A DNA stretch of 64,000 nt. Origin: Apium graveolens. Taxonomy: Eukaryota > Streptophyta > Magnoliopsida > Apiales > Apiaceae. Below, one piece after another: positions 45,786 through 57,359 of this stretch (position 1 is its first letter; each line of letters begins with the position of its first letter). Location: positions 289,032,423 through 289,096,422 of the forward strand of contig NC_133650.1 of assembly GCF_009905375.1 (NCBI RefSeq), given 5' to 3'. The notes below the pieces were generated by a model, which did not search any database, was not told the origin of the DNA, and worked only from the letters and a program-made list of their open reading frames with translations. The translations under genes were made by a program, and so were the position numbers.

Positions 45786-48130
45786 TCAAAATCCCTAAAT
45801 TTGATAAAACCAACTACACTCTATGGAAGAAGAAAATGTTGTTGTTTATCAGGATGGATAATCCACTCTACATTCAGATTCTCAAAAATGGACCCTTCAC
45901 TCCTATGGTTAGAGTTGAGGAATCTACAGATGGAGACATGGTTATCCCAACTCATTATGCTCCAAAAGATCCTTCTGAGTACACTGAGTCTGAGAAAGAA
46001 AAGGTTTCCCTGGTTAGTGGCTTGCAGTTGATATTGATAGAGTCACTTGACAATGTAATGTACAACAACATTGTTAACTGTGACACTGCCAAATAGATTT
46101 GTGAAAAGATTGAAATACTCTGTGAAGGAACTGAGGAACTTAGGTCAAATCAAAGAAGGATACTGATTTCACAGTATGAGGGTTTTATGGCTAAGCCAAA
46201 AGAAAGCATCACTGATGTGTTTGAAAGGTTTAACAAGCTGATAAATGACTTGCAGCTGCATGATAAATATTATAAAGCTGAAGAGGTGAACTTGAAGTTT
46301 TTGCTCACACTCCCTGACCATTTGGAACAGAAAATCTCAGCAATCAGAGAAGGGAGAGATCTAAGCAGGATAACACTGAAAGTTCTTTATGGAATATTAA
46401 AGACATATGAATTAGAAATGATTTAAAGAAAATCATTAAGAGCTGGCCAAGGGCATGTTATGGATGCTTCCAGTGCTCTAATTGTCAATGATGGTCAGAC
46501 CTCTAATGATGAGCCAAGATCCCAAACTCCAGTTGCCTCAACAAGTGAGCAAATAATCAATGACTATAAGGAACAAGTAATTCTGGAATTGGAAGAAGAT
46601 GAGTTCTACACCGTTGCTGAATTGGATGAGCTAGATCAGTCAATGGCCTATTTGGCAAGAAAGTTCTCTAACATTAGAGTAAAGAAGCCAATATACTTCA
46701 AGGGTAAAGGACAGTCTTTCAACAAAGACAACAGCTGGAAAGGAAAAGGGAAATACACTTCTGATAGCAACAATGGTTACAAAACTGGATCTGTTGACAG
46801 ATCGAAGATAAGGTGCTACAATTGTGATGAATTAGGCCATTTTGCTACAGAATGTAGGAAACCCAAGAAAGCAAAGAAAGATAAAGCTTATCTTGAACAG
46901 GAAGCAAAGTATGAAGCTCTTCTGAAGAAATAGCAAAGCAAAGCTTATATTGCAGAGGGGAAAAGTTGGGATGATTCTGAAAATGATGAAGATGAAGAAT
47001 TTGGAAATTATGCACTTATGACCTTGGAGCAAGGAGAATCATCCTCATCTAAAATACAGGTACCAACTTTTACCATAATTGATTTAACTGTGAGTCAATA
47101 TAAGGAAACTGTAGAGAAGATGAGCACGAAACATTCACACAAGTATGGTTTCTGCTAATGAAGAAATTAGCAGACTGATAAAGATAAATGAAAAACTTGA
47201 GAGTGAAAAACAAGAAGCTGAACTGTTGGTGGTGGAGCTTGAAGCTGTAAGACAAGAGAATGCATATCTGAAGAACAAGCTCAAGTGTGTGAGTGAAATT
47301 GAAGCAGTGCTAAGGGAGAAGCTGGAAAAGAATGAAGTGAAGTTGAAGTCCTTCAGAAATGCATCTGAGTTGGTTGGACAATACCATGAGAAAAACAAGC
47401 CATGTGCAAATATTGCTATTGGTCTTGATTATGATGTTTTGAACAGGAAGAAGATAGAGATAGGTGACAAAGGAAAAGCAACAGAAAATGAAAATGTTCC
47501 AGCTATGCTGAAAAAGGTTGTATCACCTATGTTCAAGGCATGTGAAGTTAACTTCAGTGAAGAAGAGTTGATTATCAAGCAAGAAATTATTGATGAGGAT
47601 AAATAGAAGAAAAATACAGAAGCAACTCAATCTTCCAAAACTGAAGAGAAGCTGATGGATAAACAAAGTCCCAAGACACCTGTCAAAGAAACCAAGACTG
47701 AAGATGCAAGAAAGAAGAAGAAAAATAGAAATGGGAAAATTGGGATAAACAAAAGCAACAATTTTGCATATGTTGCAGATGCTCCAAGAAAGAAATGTGA
47801 AAAATGTGGCTCTGTGAATCACCTAACTCACCTTGTAAAAAGGCAGTTAGCAAGCCAACTGAAGGAGCCTGCAAATACAATGAAGCAGATGAAAATGATT
47901 CCTACTCATTCTGTGACAAGTTTGATTGCATCCCTTGCAACTTGAAAGTGATGAAGAGTTTCCACGAACTGAGAGTGGACCTCAAAGAAACAAAAATTGG
48001 GTCTACAACAGAAAGGGAAAATACAAAGCAGTCAATGAATTCTATTTTATCTGAAACTACTCATTCTACTTCTACTAAATCAGTTAACAAGAAGAAAGTA
48101 CCCAACACTGCTTGGGTTGCTAAATACACT
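45786..48130 (+). pseudogene. SIRE-like gag with coiled-coil tail
   Basis: Starts as SIKIPKFDKTNYTLWKKKM near 45786 (no clean ATG in this copy). The capsid domain continues to about 46426, interrupted by TAG at 46094 and a stop at 46424. The CCHC knuckle CYNCDELGHFATEC is at about 46814-46855. A long coiled-coil follows: residues in 47145-47400 read SRLIKINEKLESEKQEAELL with heptad-like Leu/Glu pattern. A second C-x2-C-like remnant (KKCEKCGSVNH) occurs near 47790. The region holds several stops and frame changes. A coiled-coil after the zinc knuckle is usual for SIRE Gag. Confidence 0.8.
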
Positions 48131-48367
48131 TAAAACTCATTGTGTGCAGGACAAAATGAAGAAAGTCATATGGATCATAGACAGTGGATGTTCCAGGCAT
48201 ATGATAGGTGATAAGGCCCTGCTATCACAGTTTGAGGAGAAGGATGGCCCTTTGGTAACCTTTGGAGACAACAACAAAGGATTCACAATGGGATATGGCA
48301 ACATTGTTTCTGGAAATGTTGTCATTGATGATGTAGCACTGGTAGATGGTCTTGAAGTGAATCTTCT

Positions 48368-48381
48368 CAGTGTTAGCCAAT
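48368..48381. repeat. Left target-site duplication of the SINE
   Basis: CAGTGTTAGCCAAT, repeated at 48610-48623. The last T is ambiguous with the SINE tail. Confidence 0.88.
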
Positions 48382-48609
48382 TTTTTTTATCGTAGGTAAC
48401 CCGCAGCCGCTACCCTTCGTGTGCGCACTGGGTAAACCCTACGGGCTCATGCAATAGCCTGCAAACCACGTGAACCAAGGTAAACCGCAATTAAGCGACA
48501 AGCTCTGACTGATGAGGCATAATCATAAATTCTCCTCCCGTGGGGATTCGAACCTGTGACCAAGAAGATAATTATCCCCTCTTTAACCAACTGAGCCAAC
48601 CCTTGTGGG
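48382..48609 (-). mobile_element. tRNA-derived SINE in SIRE pol
   Basis: Read on the minus strand, a tRNA-like head contains an A box (TGGCTCAGTTGG, complement of 48587-48598) and a B box (GGTTCGAATCC, complement of 48544-48554) with normal spacing. A tRNA-unrelated body follows, ending TTACCTACGATAAAAAAA, with the A-run appearing as T-run at 48382-48388. A 14-base duplication flanks it. It would be transcribed by RNA polymerase III and mobilised by a LINE reverse transcriptase. It splits the SIRE protease-integrase region and adds stops. Confidence 0.93.
48544..48598 (-). promoter_or_regulatory. Internal pol III promoter (A and B boxes) of the SINE
   Basis: B box GGTTCGAATCC (48544-48554) and A box TGGCTCAGTTGG (48587-48598), both on the minus strand. 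Confidence 0.85.
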
Positions 48610-48623
48610 CAGTGTTAGCCAAT
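48610..48623. repeat. Right target-site duplication of the SINE
   Basis: CAGTGTTAGCCAAT, matching 48368-48381. Confidence 0.88.
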
Positions 48624-51570
48624 ATGCAGACAAAGGCTTTGAAGTTTTATTCAACAAAGAAGAATGCACTTTTATCAGCAAGAAAACTGGTAAAGTAGCT
48701 CTGAAAGGATCAAGGAAAGAAAGCTTATTTGTTGCAGACTTGGACTCAACAAATAAGGATGGAATTTGTTGCTTCTACACCAAGGCATCAGAAGAAAAAA
48801 GCAAGCTTTGGCATAAAAAATTGTCTCACCTAAATTTCAAGGCAATCAACACCTTGGTCAAAAAGGAGTTGGTAAGAGACATGCCTAAACTGGAGTTTGC
48901 TCAAGTTGAAGTCTGTGAAACTTGTCAGAAAGGAAAAATGAAAAGATCAAGTCACAAGTCAAAAACTGTGAATTCTATAAGTGCACCATTGCAGCTTATT
49001 CACATGGACCTGTTTGGGCCAGTAAATGTCTTATCTATTTCAAGAAACAAATATGCACTTGTGATGGTGGATGATTTCTTAAGATATACTTGGGTAGAGT
49101 CCATGCACTCTGAAGATGAAACTCCACACATCATAATTGAGTACATCAAGAAGATAGAAAAATAGGCTGAAGATTACAATTGTGTTAAGAGATTAAGAAG
49201 TGATAATGGAACAGAATTCAGAAATGCAATATTGAGTGAATTCTGCAAAAGCAAAGGCATTGTTCAAGAATTCTCAGTTGCTAAAACACCTCAAAAAAAT
49301 GGAGTAGTTGAAAGAAAGAACAGAACATTAGTTGAAGCTGCTAGAACAATGCTCCAAGACGCTAAGTTGCCAACAAGTTTTTGGGAAGAGGCTGTTAACA
49401 CTGCATGCTATACTCAAAACAGATATCTCATTAACAAGGCTCATGGAAAATCACCTTACTCAATCATGTCTACGAGAAAGCCTACTGTAAAGCATCTTCA
49501 TGTGTTACGTTTTGAAAGACAACTCTAAATATGTGGGAAAATTTGACTCAAAGGTTTTTGAAGCAATTTTTCTTGGATATTCATTGGAGAGAACAACCTA
49601 CACGATTTATGTGATTGATCAAAAGAAGATTATGGAAATCACAGATATGACTTTTGATGATGACAAGTGTCCAGGCTTGGAATGCCTTGATGATAATGAA
49701 GCTGAAGCCCTTGCATTTGAAAACCTCAACATTGATAGTGATTCTGATGGAGAAGATGAAGTTGATGCACAACAGATGATAAATGAAGAGGATACTGAAC
49801 AAGAAAATCATGGGAATGGAAGCTCATCTCACACACCTGAATTTGATAGCGGAGAAAGTGAAGAAGGATCTACCAGTCATATCAATTATGAAGAAAATGG
49901 TGAAGGCACAAGTCAACAAACTCCTACTAGAAAGTGGGATAGGAGTCACACTAGAGAAGCACTTATTGGTGATCCTATTATTGGTGTGAGAACTAAAAGT
50001 GTAACTGCTATTGAGTGCCTACATGCATGTTTTCTGTCTCAAGTAGAGCCTAAGAAAATTAATGAAGCTCTACTGGATCCTGATTGAATATCTGCCATGC
50101 AGGAAGAGCTGAATCATCTTGAAAGAAACAAAGTTTGGGAGTTAGTTCCTATACCAAAGAATAGAAGCATAATTGGAACAAAATGGGTGTTCAGAAACAA
50201 GATGGATGAAAATGGTGTAGTTACCAGAAACAAGGCAAGGTTGGTTGCAAAAGGCTACTTACAAGAAGAAGGAATTGATTATGATGAAACTTTTGCTCCA
50301 GTTGCAAGACTTGAAGCCATAAGGATTTTTCTAGCATTTGCTGAACATTCAAATTTTAAAGAGTATCAAATGGATGTCAAGAGTGCCTTCCTAATTGGTG
50401 AGCTAGAAGAAGAGGTTTATGTGCAACAGCCACCTGGCTTTGAAGATCCAGAATTTCCATATTTTGTGTACAAGCTACTCAAGGCTCTATATGGACTAAA
50501 GCAGACACCTAGAGCTTGGTATGATTCACTGTTAGATTTCCTACTTAAACATGGTTTTACTAGAGGTACTATACACAAGACTCTCTTCTACAAGAAACAT
50601 GGTGAAGATATGATCCTAGTTCAGATCTAAATGGATGATATCATCTTCGGTTCTACAAATGAAAAGCTATGTCAAAGGTTCTCTAGGCTCATGCAGAGTG
50701 AATATGAAATGAGTATGATGGGGGAATTAAGTTATTTTCCTGGACTTCAAGTCAGTGAAAGAAGTGATGGAATCTTCATCATCCAAACTAAATCTGTTAA
50801 AGATTTATTGAAAAAGTTTGGCATGGTTGATTGTTCACCTGCATCTATACCTATGTCCACTGCAACAAAGTTGGATGAAGATAAAAAGGGCAAGAGTGTA
50901 GATATCTCAAGCTATAGAGGGATGATTGGATCATTGCTTTATTTAACTGTAAGTAGACCAGACATCATGTTTGCTACATGTCTATGTGCAAGATTCCAAG
51001 CCAATCCAAAATAATCACATTTGATGGCTGTGAAGAGGATTTTCAGATATTTGAAGGGACTCCAAACTTGGGATTATGGTATCCTAAGGGAACTGGTTTT
51101 GAATCTATTGGTTACACAGATGCAGATTTTGTTGGATGCAGGGTTGACAAAAAGAGTACTAGTGGAAACTATCAATTTCTTGGTCAAAGACTTGTATCCT
51201 GGTATAGTAAGAAATAATAATTTGTATCAACTTCTACAGCAGAGGTTGAATACATAGTTACAGGAAATTGTTGTGTTCAAGTGCTTTGGATTAGAAATCA
51301 GCTAATGGATTATGGCCTAGTGTTACACAAAATACCTATCATGTATGACAATACTAGTGCTATATCTATAGTGGCTAATTCATTTAATCATTCTAGAACA
51401 AAGCACATTGATGTAAGGTACCATTTTATTAGAGAACGTGCTACAAATGGTACCATTGAGCTCATTTTTGTTCCAACGAAAAAATAATTAGCTGACATTT
51501 TTACTAAATCTTTGAATGAAGCAACTTTCACTAGACTTGTAGGTGAAATTGGAATGCTTAATTCTTCATC

Positions 51571-52465
51571 CTAAGGCAACAACTCAGCTAATGTTTTGCA
51601 GCAGATTAATTTCTAATAAATCAACTTTTATTTGATTTAATTGGAAATTAACTGAAATATGAATTATAAATTTTTCAGAAGTCTCTGCATATTTATTTTT
51701 CAAAATTTAAAATTTAACTTGGAAGTTTTTTTAAAAATTCTAAGTAAACTGCTTAATTGTTAATTTACATCTTTAATATGTAAAATTAACACAAGGCATA
51801 ATTATAGTGATCAAAAGTATATAGAGAACTGAGTTCTCGATAAGTCTAACTGGCTTATCGACAAGTCATTTTAAGACTTCTCGAGTGAGTTCTCGACAAG
51901 TCAATATTACTGACTTCTCGAGTGACTTCTCGATAAGATTAATTCTGACTTATCGATATGTCCTTGTAGAGTTCTCTAGTAGTGTTAATTAATAGAGTTC
52001 TCTACAATTATAATTTCTAGACTTATCAATAACTCAGAACTGGAATAATTTAATTTAATAAATTATTTTGGTAAAATAGTTTTGGCAAATTTATTCTAAT
52101 TTAATTTTAATTTATTCAAATAAAAGTTGGAATTAATTCAGTCCATTTCTGGACAAACTGAGTATTTATTTGACATCTCGATAAGTCAATTTCTAGTTCT
52201 CTATAAGAGTAATTTTAAATGACTTCTCGATATGTAATTTCATTTCTTAAAATGACTTCTCGATAGACTAATTCCAAACGTATATTTTTGAGTTCTCGAC
52301 AAGTCATTTTCTTTTACTATAAATACTCAGACATCTCGATATATATACATACTTATAACTTTCGAGATCTCAAGTGACCTAGCTTTCAATCCAAAACTTA
52401 TTTCTCTCTCATTTCCACTCCTTTCTCACTAATTTTTCTTACTCATTCACACTCACTAAACAACA
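51571..52465 (+). promoter_or_regulatory. Spacer with CTCGATAAGTC repeats and possible internal promoter
   Basis: The 900 bases between pol and the downstream ORFs are noncoding. From about 51820 to 52350 the words GA(G/C)TTCTCGA(T/C)AAGTC recur roughly ten times, related to the LTR minisatellite. A TATAAATA box is at 52318-52325, followed by a CT-rich leader up to an ATG at 52466 in good context (AACAATGGCA). I infer an internal promoter for the downstream coding block; no transcript evidence is available here. Confidence 0.5.
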
Positions 52466-55400
52466 ATGGCACAAAACAATGTTAGGGCAACTATCCCGGA
52501 GAAAGGAACAAACTACCTAGCTATTACTGATGCTAGCCAAGTTCCTGATAGTTTCAAGGGGTTTGTAAAATTTCTGTCTGAATCTTACCTTGCAGGAGCT
52601 TTAACTTCTAACCCAGTGTTGTACTTGGATGTGCTGCATGAGTTTTGGACTACAACCATGGTAAGGACTGTGATGAATGAAAACTCTGTAGCTCTGGTGA
52701 TAACTTGCTCAGTTGGAGGACAACAAATTGAGTTTAATGAGCAAGATGTGAACATAGTCTTGGGACTTCCAACTTGGTGGAGGTGCCAACTCCTGATGAA
52801 CTGACTGAGTTTATGAACTTCATCAACTATGGTGGAAGAATCAACTTGTCAAGATTGAACAAGACTAACTTTAGGAAGGAATGGTCCTTTGTGTTTGATT
52901 CTGTGATGAGGGCCTTCACATGCAGGAAGACAGGGTATGACAATATTTCAAGTGTGGTGCAGAAGCTGGTGTACTCAATAGCCCACAACAGATACTTGAA
53001 TGTTGGTCTACTGATCCTGGAAGAACTTGCAACCAGGATGACCATGCCCTTGTTTGCTAGAGGTAAGGAAATCTTCTTTCCTAGATTCATTATGTCCACT
53101 TTAAATCATAAAGTAGGAGACATACATTTGTTGAATGGGATAGATAGCACTAAAATAGGCAATTGTAAGCAAGTGTCCAAAATAATATTTGGTCCACTTA
53201 CTACAAAGAACAAGGTAAATGTAAGTCTGAAAATCACTCCATTCATGTTGGAGAGGTTTAGGACTTACCCTTACCCAAAACCTGACATGAGATCCAATGC
53301 ACAATCTAGCACAGCTATGGTTCCTGAACCTGTGGAAGTACAAACACAGGAACACCCACAGGAACCTTCCCAAGCTGAAACCACTTCTTCAAACCAACCA
53401 TTAGCAGCTAAGAAACCAACCACCTCATCTTCTCAAAAGGATGAGGTGAGTAAAAGGAAGAGAAATGAGGTAACCTTAACAGTTATAACTGAGAGTGTTA
53501 AGGATCAAAAAAGAAACTGAGTCACCCTTGGTCAAGAGATCAAAGAAGAGTAAGAAATCTGAGCTGACCACTCAAACCACCTCTGTATCCTCCCAAAAGG
53601 ATACAGTTGTAACAATGGGGACTAAACAGACTCTAGATACATCCTCTCAACAGGGTGTATTTATTGAAAAGAGCATTCACCCCAATGCACCTTGTATAGA
53701 GTCTGCACAGCCTGCACCTGAAGAAATTTAAGTGTATGGTATGAGAAATAAGGATGGCACACATAGTGAGGGCATATCTTTTGAAGCTCCCTCATCCATT
53801 CAGGGGGAGCTGCCAACACTCACTTATGAGCAACGACTTCTAATTTCCCAAATTTCTTCTCTAACTATAGCACTTGAATCCAATTCTCAAGTGCAATCTA
53901 AATCTAGTGACTTCGTTCAAGAAACCTTGTTCACCACTCAGACACTACATTCAGATGGTGAGAGGCTACATGCTGGGGTAGACCTTGATAACACCAATAA
54001 AAACATAAGGGATTTATCAGTTTTTACTGAAGACCCCATGGATATCTCAAATGCACCTTTATGTGTAAATCAACCTTCACAGGCTGTTAGGTTTGAGGGT
54101 AGTACTCCTGAGTGGGAGCTATCTAAATCCTCTCCAATTCAATTGGAGGTTCCTCATGTAGGAATAACTCCCCTCAAAACCCTAGCAGAAATTGCTTTGG
54201 GAGTTGATGCTAGGAGTACAATTGCCAATGATCCTGCTATGGGGGAGGCAAGTTTATCACATTCAAGTGACAGTGATTTGCAAGAAGCACAAGGGTTTGA
54301 GACTGGTGAACATGAAAATAACCCAGTCAAATCCCATCCAATCTAATTGGTGGTTCCCACCTTATGTAAGGAACAACAACTTGTCAAAACCACAGAGTAA
54401 TCGGTGAGTAAAACTATGACTTCAGTCACAGGTGGTTCTGATTCACAACCTTTCACATCTCAATCACACCTCATCTCCCAATTGCTCAAAGACACTGAAA
54501 ATCAACTACAATTGAAGATCTTAGAGTTGATCAACTTGGAGGCCTTTCTCAAATCTCACAACAGCTACTCACATCTAACATGTCTAATCAGGATTACCAA
54601 GTTATCATGCTCTCCTACCAGGCTGATGTTGAAGATAATCAAGCAAACATTGTTGATGAAGTTGGTCAGGATGCTAACTGTGATGCTTGGTTGGACAAAG
54701 AATTCACAATTGAGATGGATGTTGTGTTAGCTAAATTCAGGGAGGAATACATTACAATTCTGGGAAGTAATTCCAGATCCCTAACTCCGCAAGAGGTGTA
54801 TGATGCCATCAATGAAGTCTACAAAGCTCAAATCAAGGCTTTCTACAACTTTGAAAAAGCACTTCAAATCACATTGAATGGACATCAAGACAAAATCGTG
54901 AAGATGGTCAGGGAAAAAATGGACCAAATCATCCCCTCTCAAACTGAGATCAAAAACCAATTCAAGATCTTCTCACAACAAATGTCAATGTATGATCTCA
55001 GTGGGATTGATAAGAGTGTAAATCAACTCAAAGAATCCTTTGTAGCCTTGCACAAGGTAGTTTAAGATCACATCACTAAATCCAATAACACAAGGTGGAA
55101 GTTGGATCAAATGCACACTGCAAGATACACTCCTTCACCTCTAGTCATGGATGAAATTTAGAAAGTTGTGCAAGCTATATTTGGACCATCTATTGTTCTC
55201 TCCTGCTCTCTCTACTGCAAGCTCCTCTCCACAAGACCTTCAAGAACTCAAGTCACAAGTAGATTCTCTGGAAATCTCAAATGCATCACTGAATGCTCAA
55301 GTGCAAGCTTTGACTTCACTAGTTCAAAGTCAACAGTCATATATCAAGACTCTGGTGGACTCTCACAAGCATCTCCAAATGCAAAACTCTGTTGCTTTGG

Positions 55401-57245
55401 GAGCCATCATGGGAAAACTCAACATCCCTCTACCATCATTTCCTGAACAAATAAGGATTGAAATTCCTACTCCCCTTCTCATGCCTGCCAACAAGACTAA
55501 GGGGGAGATAGAGGCTAGGCTAGTAAAATCAAGATCATCTACTCAATATGTCCAAGGTACGGAAAAGAGCTTAAGTCAAGAAGTAGATATTGATATGGAG
55601 AGGCTTATTAGGGCTGCTGAAAGTCCAAGTCTGTACAGGAAATTTGATGAATTGCTCAAGGCTCTAAAGGCTTCTCTCAACAATAACCTCTTCACCTAAA
55701 AAAAGGCCTTGGACAAGACAATAAAATCTTTAAGGGTGATTATGGTGACCAAAGACAATTTTCAGGAGAAGAGGATAGTGGTCAATATAAATGACTCTGG
55801 GGTTGATAGGTGTATACAGGTGTCCCTCAATTATCTTATCTCAAGAAGGGCATCTGAATTAGACATTCTAATAAGCAAAGTTAGAGTGGTGATTCATGAA
55901 GACACTCTCTTGCTATATGAATTGAAGAATGCACAAGTGGCTGCTTTTCCAGAAGCTTATCTACAGCTTAGCAAGGGAGTAGCATACATCTGTCCTACCA
56001 CCAAGCACTTCAAACACTTCCAAATCCCTAAACAATGTGTCATGGCCAACAAGAAGCTTATCATGATTCCGCAGACTGAATTAAAATCAAAGAAGAAGAA
56101 GACTTTTGAAGTTGAGGAGATGATCAAGCTGTTGAAAAGATATCTGAGAAATCCTAAAGCCAATTTGCCTAAAACTCAAATCAACAAGGATAATTTGGAT
56201 GATGATGAGCAGGAGAAAGATGATCAAAAATCTTCTGGCTCAAATCTAAGTCAATCCAGTAAGGCAGATGGAAGCAAGCGTGGAGAGAAGAAGAATGATG
56301 AGAAGAAAAGAGGGAGTGAGAGGAGAAGTAAAAAGAATCATGATGGCTCACAACCACACCAAACCCTAAAAATCCAAACACAACTAGCTCAACCCTCAGC
56401 TCAACCTTCAAGATCAACTATCTCAAACTTTAAACCACCGCAAACCTCAAAGCCCAAATTTCTATACAGACAAAGTGCTAACTCTTTTCTAAAAATTTCA
56501 GTCATCACAAGCTAAACATCTCTTAAGAAAATCTCAACCTTACCTTCTGTCAATTCATCACACAAAACTCATTTCAAATCTGTTAGAAGAAAACCTAAGA
56601 AAGCTAAGCCTACTGAAAAAGTTAAGATTACTGAAAAAGGCCATCTGGAATTGCTTCAAACAGAATAATTTTCTACCCTTAAATTGGTGTTGCTCAGATG
56701 AAGACTATTTTTAACAACTGGCTGAGGAAATAGTTAGAGTCTAGGTTGTCACTCTAAAGGAAGTAAGAATCTACTTTCAAGATAGATCCTTCACTTTTCT
56801 AGGCAGCAATCTGATGGACACTCTCTCTCCAACTGAAATTAAGAGAGTGATAAGTTTGTTGAAGGACAAGGATACTGCTACAAGAGCATGGAGATCAGTT
56901 TTAGCTGAATGGTTGATTGTAAGGGAAGATAGAAGAGCAAAAAGTAAAGTAGAATATGAGGAGAAAAGGAGGAAATATGATGAGGAAATTGAAATGTATA
57001 TCAAAAGATCTGAAGAACTCAAAGCAAAATGGATGAGCAGAATCTCCATGGATGGAAGATTTCTAAATATAAAAGCTGGCTCATTTTCAAGATTCAGAAT
57101 TGAAATGTTAGATGGTTATCCAAATCATGACAGACTTGAATTAATAGAAGCTCTAACTGGGACTCCAATCATAGAGGAACTAGAAATTCTTGTGTATCTA
57201 AAGGACCTCTTAAGAGAAGAGTCAAAAGTTCCAGTCTTTGTCTGA
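52466..57245 (+). pseudogene. SIRE-like extra coding block downstream of pol (env-position ORF)
   Basis: About 4.8 kb of mostly open, coding-like sequence divided into at least eight consecutive frames by shifts and stops (52466-52804, 52774-53520, 53495-53731, 53732-54346, 54580-55065, 55151-55699, 55709-56515, 56814-57245). The N-terminal part (FKGFVKFLSESYLAGALTSN; VLHEFWTT; FNEQDVNIVLGLP) resembles a domain I have seen in plant retroelement ORFs, but I cannot name it with certainty. The middle is Ser/Thr/Gln-rich and low-complexity. Coiled-coil-like stretches occur at 55200-55380 (LQELKSQVDSLEISNASLN) and 56900-57020 (EYEEKRRKYDEEIEMYIKR), and a Lys-rich basic stretch at 56280-56340. No clear signal peptide or transmembrane segment is seen, so a true envelope role is not supported. 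It sits where SIRE elements carry an env-like ORF. Confidence 0.6.
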
Positions 57246-57359
57246 TGCTTGTAAATTCTCAAATTCAAAATTATCTAATGTATAATTACTGTAATTGTGT
57301 CAATTTTTATATTAGTCTTATTTTCCATTTTTGAACTTGGGGTTAGTCTTGTTAACATG
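57246..57359 (+). other. SIRE-like 3' untranslated remnant
   Basis: AT-rich, with a purine-leaning word AACTTGGGG at 57333-57341 that could belong to a polypurine tract; then broken by the Tat LTR. Confidence 0.4.

Larger units (their letters stand above)
48156..51570 (+). pseudogene. SIRE-like pol (PR-IN-RT-RH), broken by SINE and stops
   Basis: Protease VIWIIDSGCSRHM (48165-48205) keeps its DSG. A 228-base SINE at 48382-48609 interrupts the frame just after LLSVSQ, and the reading continues as YADKGFEV on the far side. Pre-integrase LWHKKLSHLN lies near 48807. Integrase spans about 48970-49420 (HMDLFGPVN, DNGTEF, PQKNGVVERKNRTL) with a stop at about 49163. Reverse transcriptase begins at 50097. 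Its catalytic box reads QI-stop-MDD at 50625-50639, so the usual Tyr is a stop codon. RNase H spans about 51020-51480 with several frame changes and ends LADIFTKSLNEATF near 51540. Confidence 0.88.
44287..57359 (+). mobile_element. SIRE-like Ty1/copia element with extra 3' ORFs, interrupted by Tat element
   Basis: A plus-strand copia element of at least 13 kb. It has a 1.4 kb left LTR starting TGTTGGATTC, primer site TGGTATCAGAG, gag with a coiled-coil tail, pol in copia order, and then about 4.8 kb of additional coding sequence. Large size, a coiled-coil gag and an ORF block downstream of pol are hallmarks of the SIRE lineage. The right LTR is not in the window; the sequence is broken at 57360 by the 5' LTR of a Tat gypsy element. 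Many stops and frame changes make all parts pseudogenes. A SINE sits in its pol region. Confidence 0.82.

Noticed and set aside
48540..48605. Functional tRNA gene
   Set aside because: A and B boxes are present, but there is no complete cloverleaf, and the A-tail and target duplication show a SINE.
52466..57245. Interpretation of the SIRE extra ORFs as a true viral envelope
   Set aside because: No signal peptide, transmembrane helix or glycoprotein features are visible; only the genomic position suggests env.
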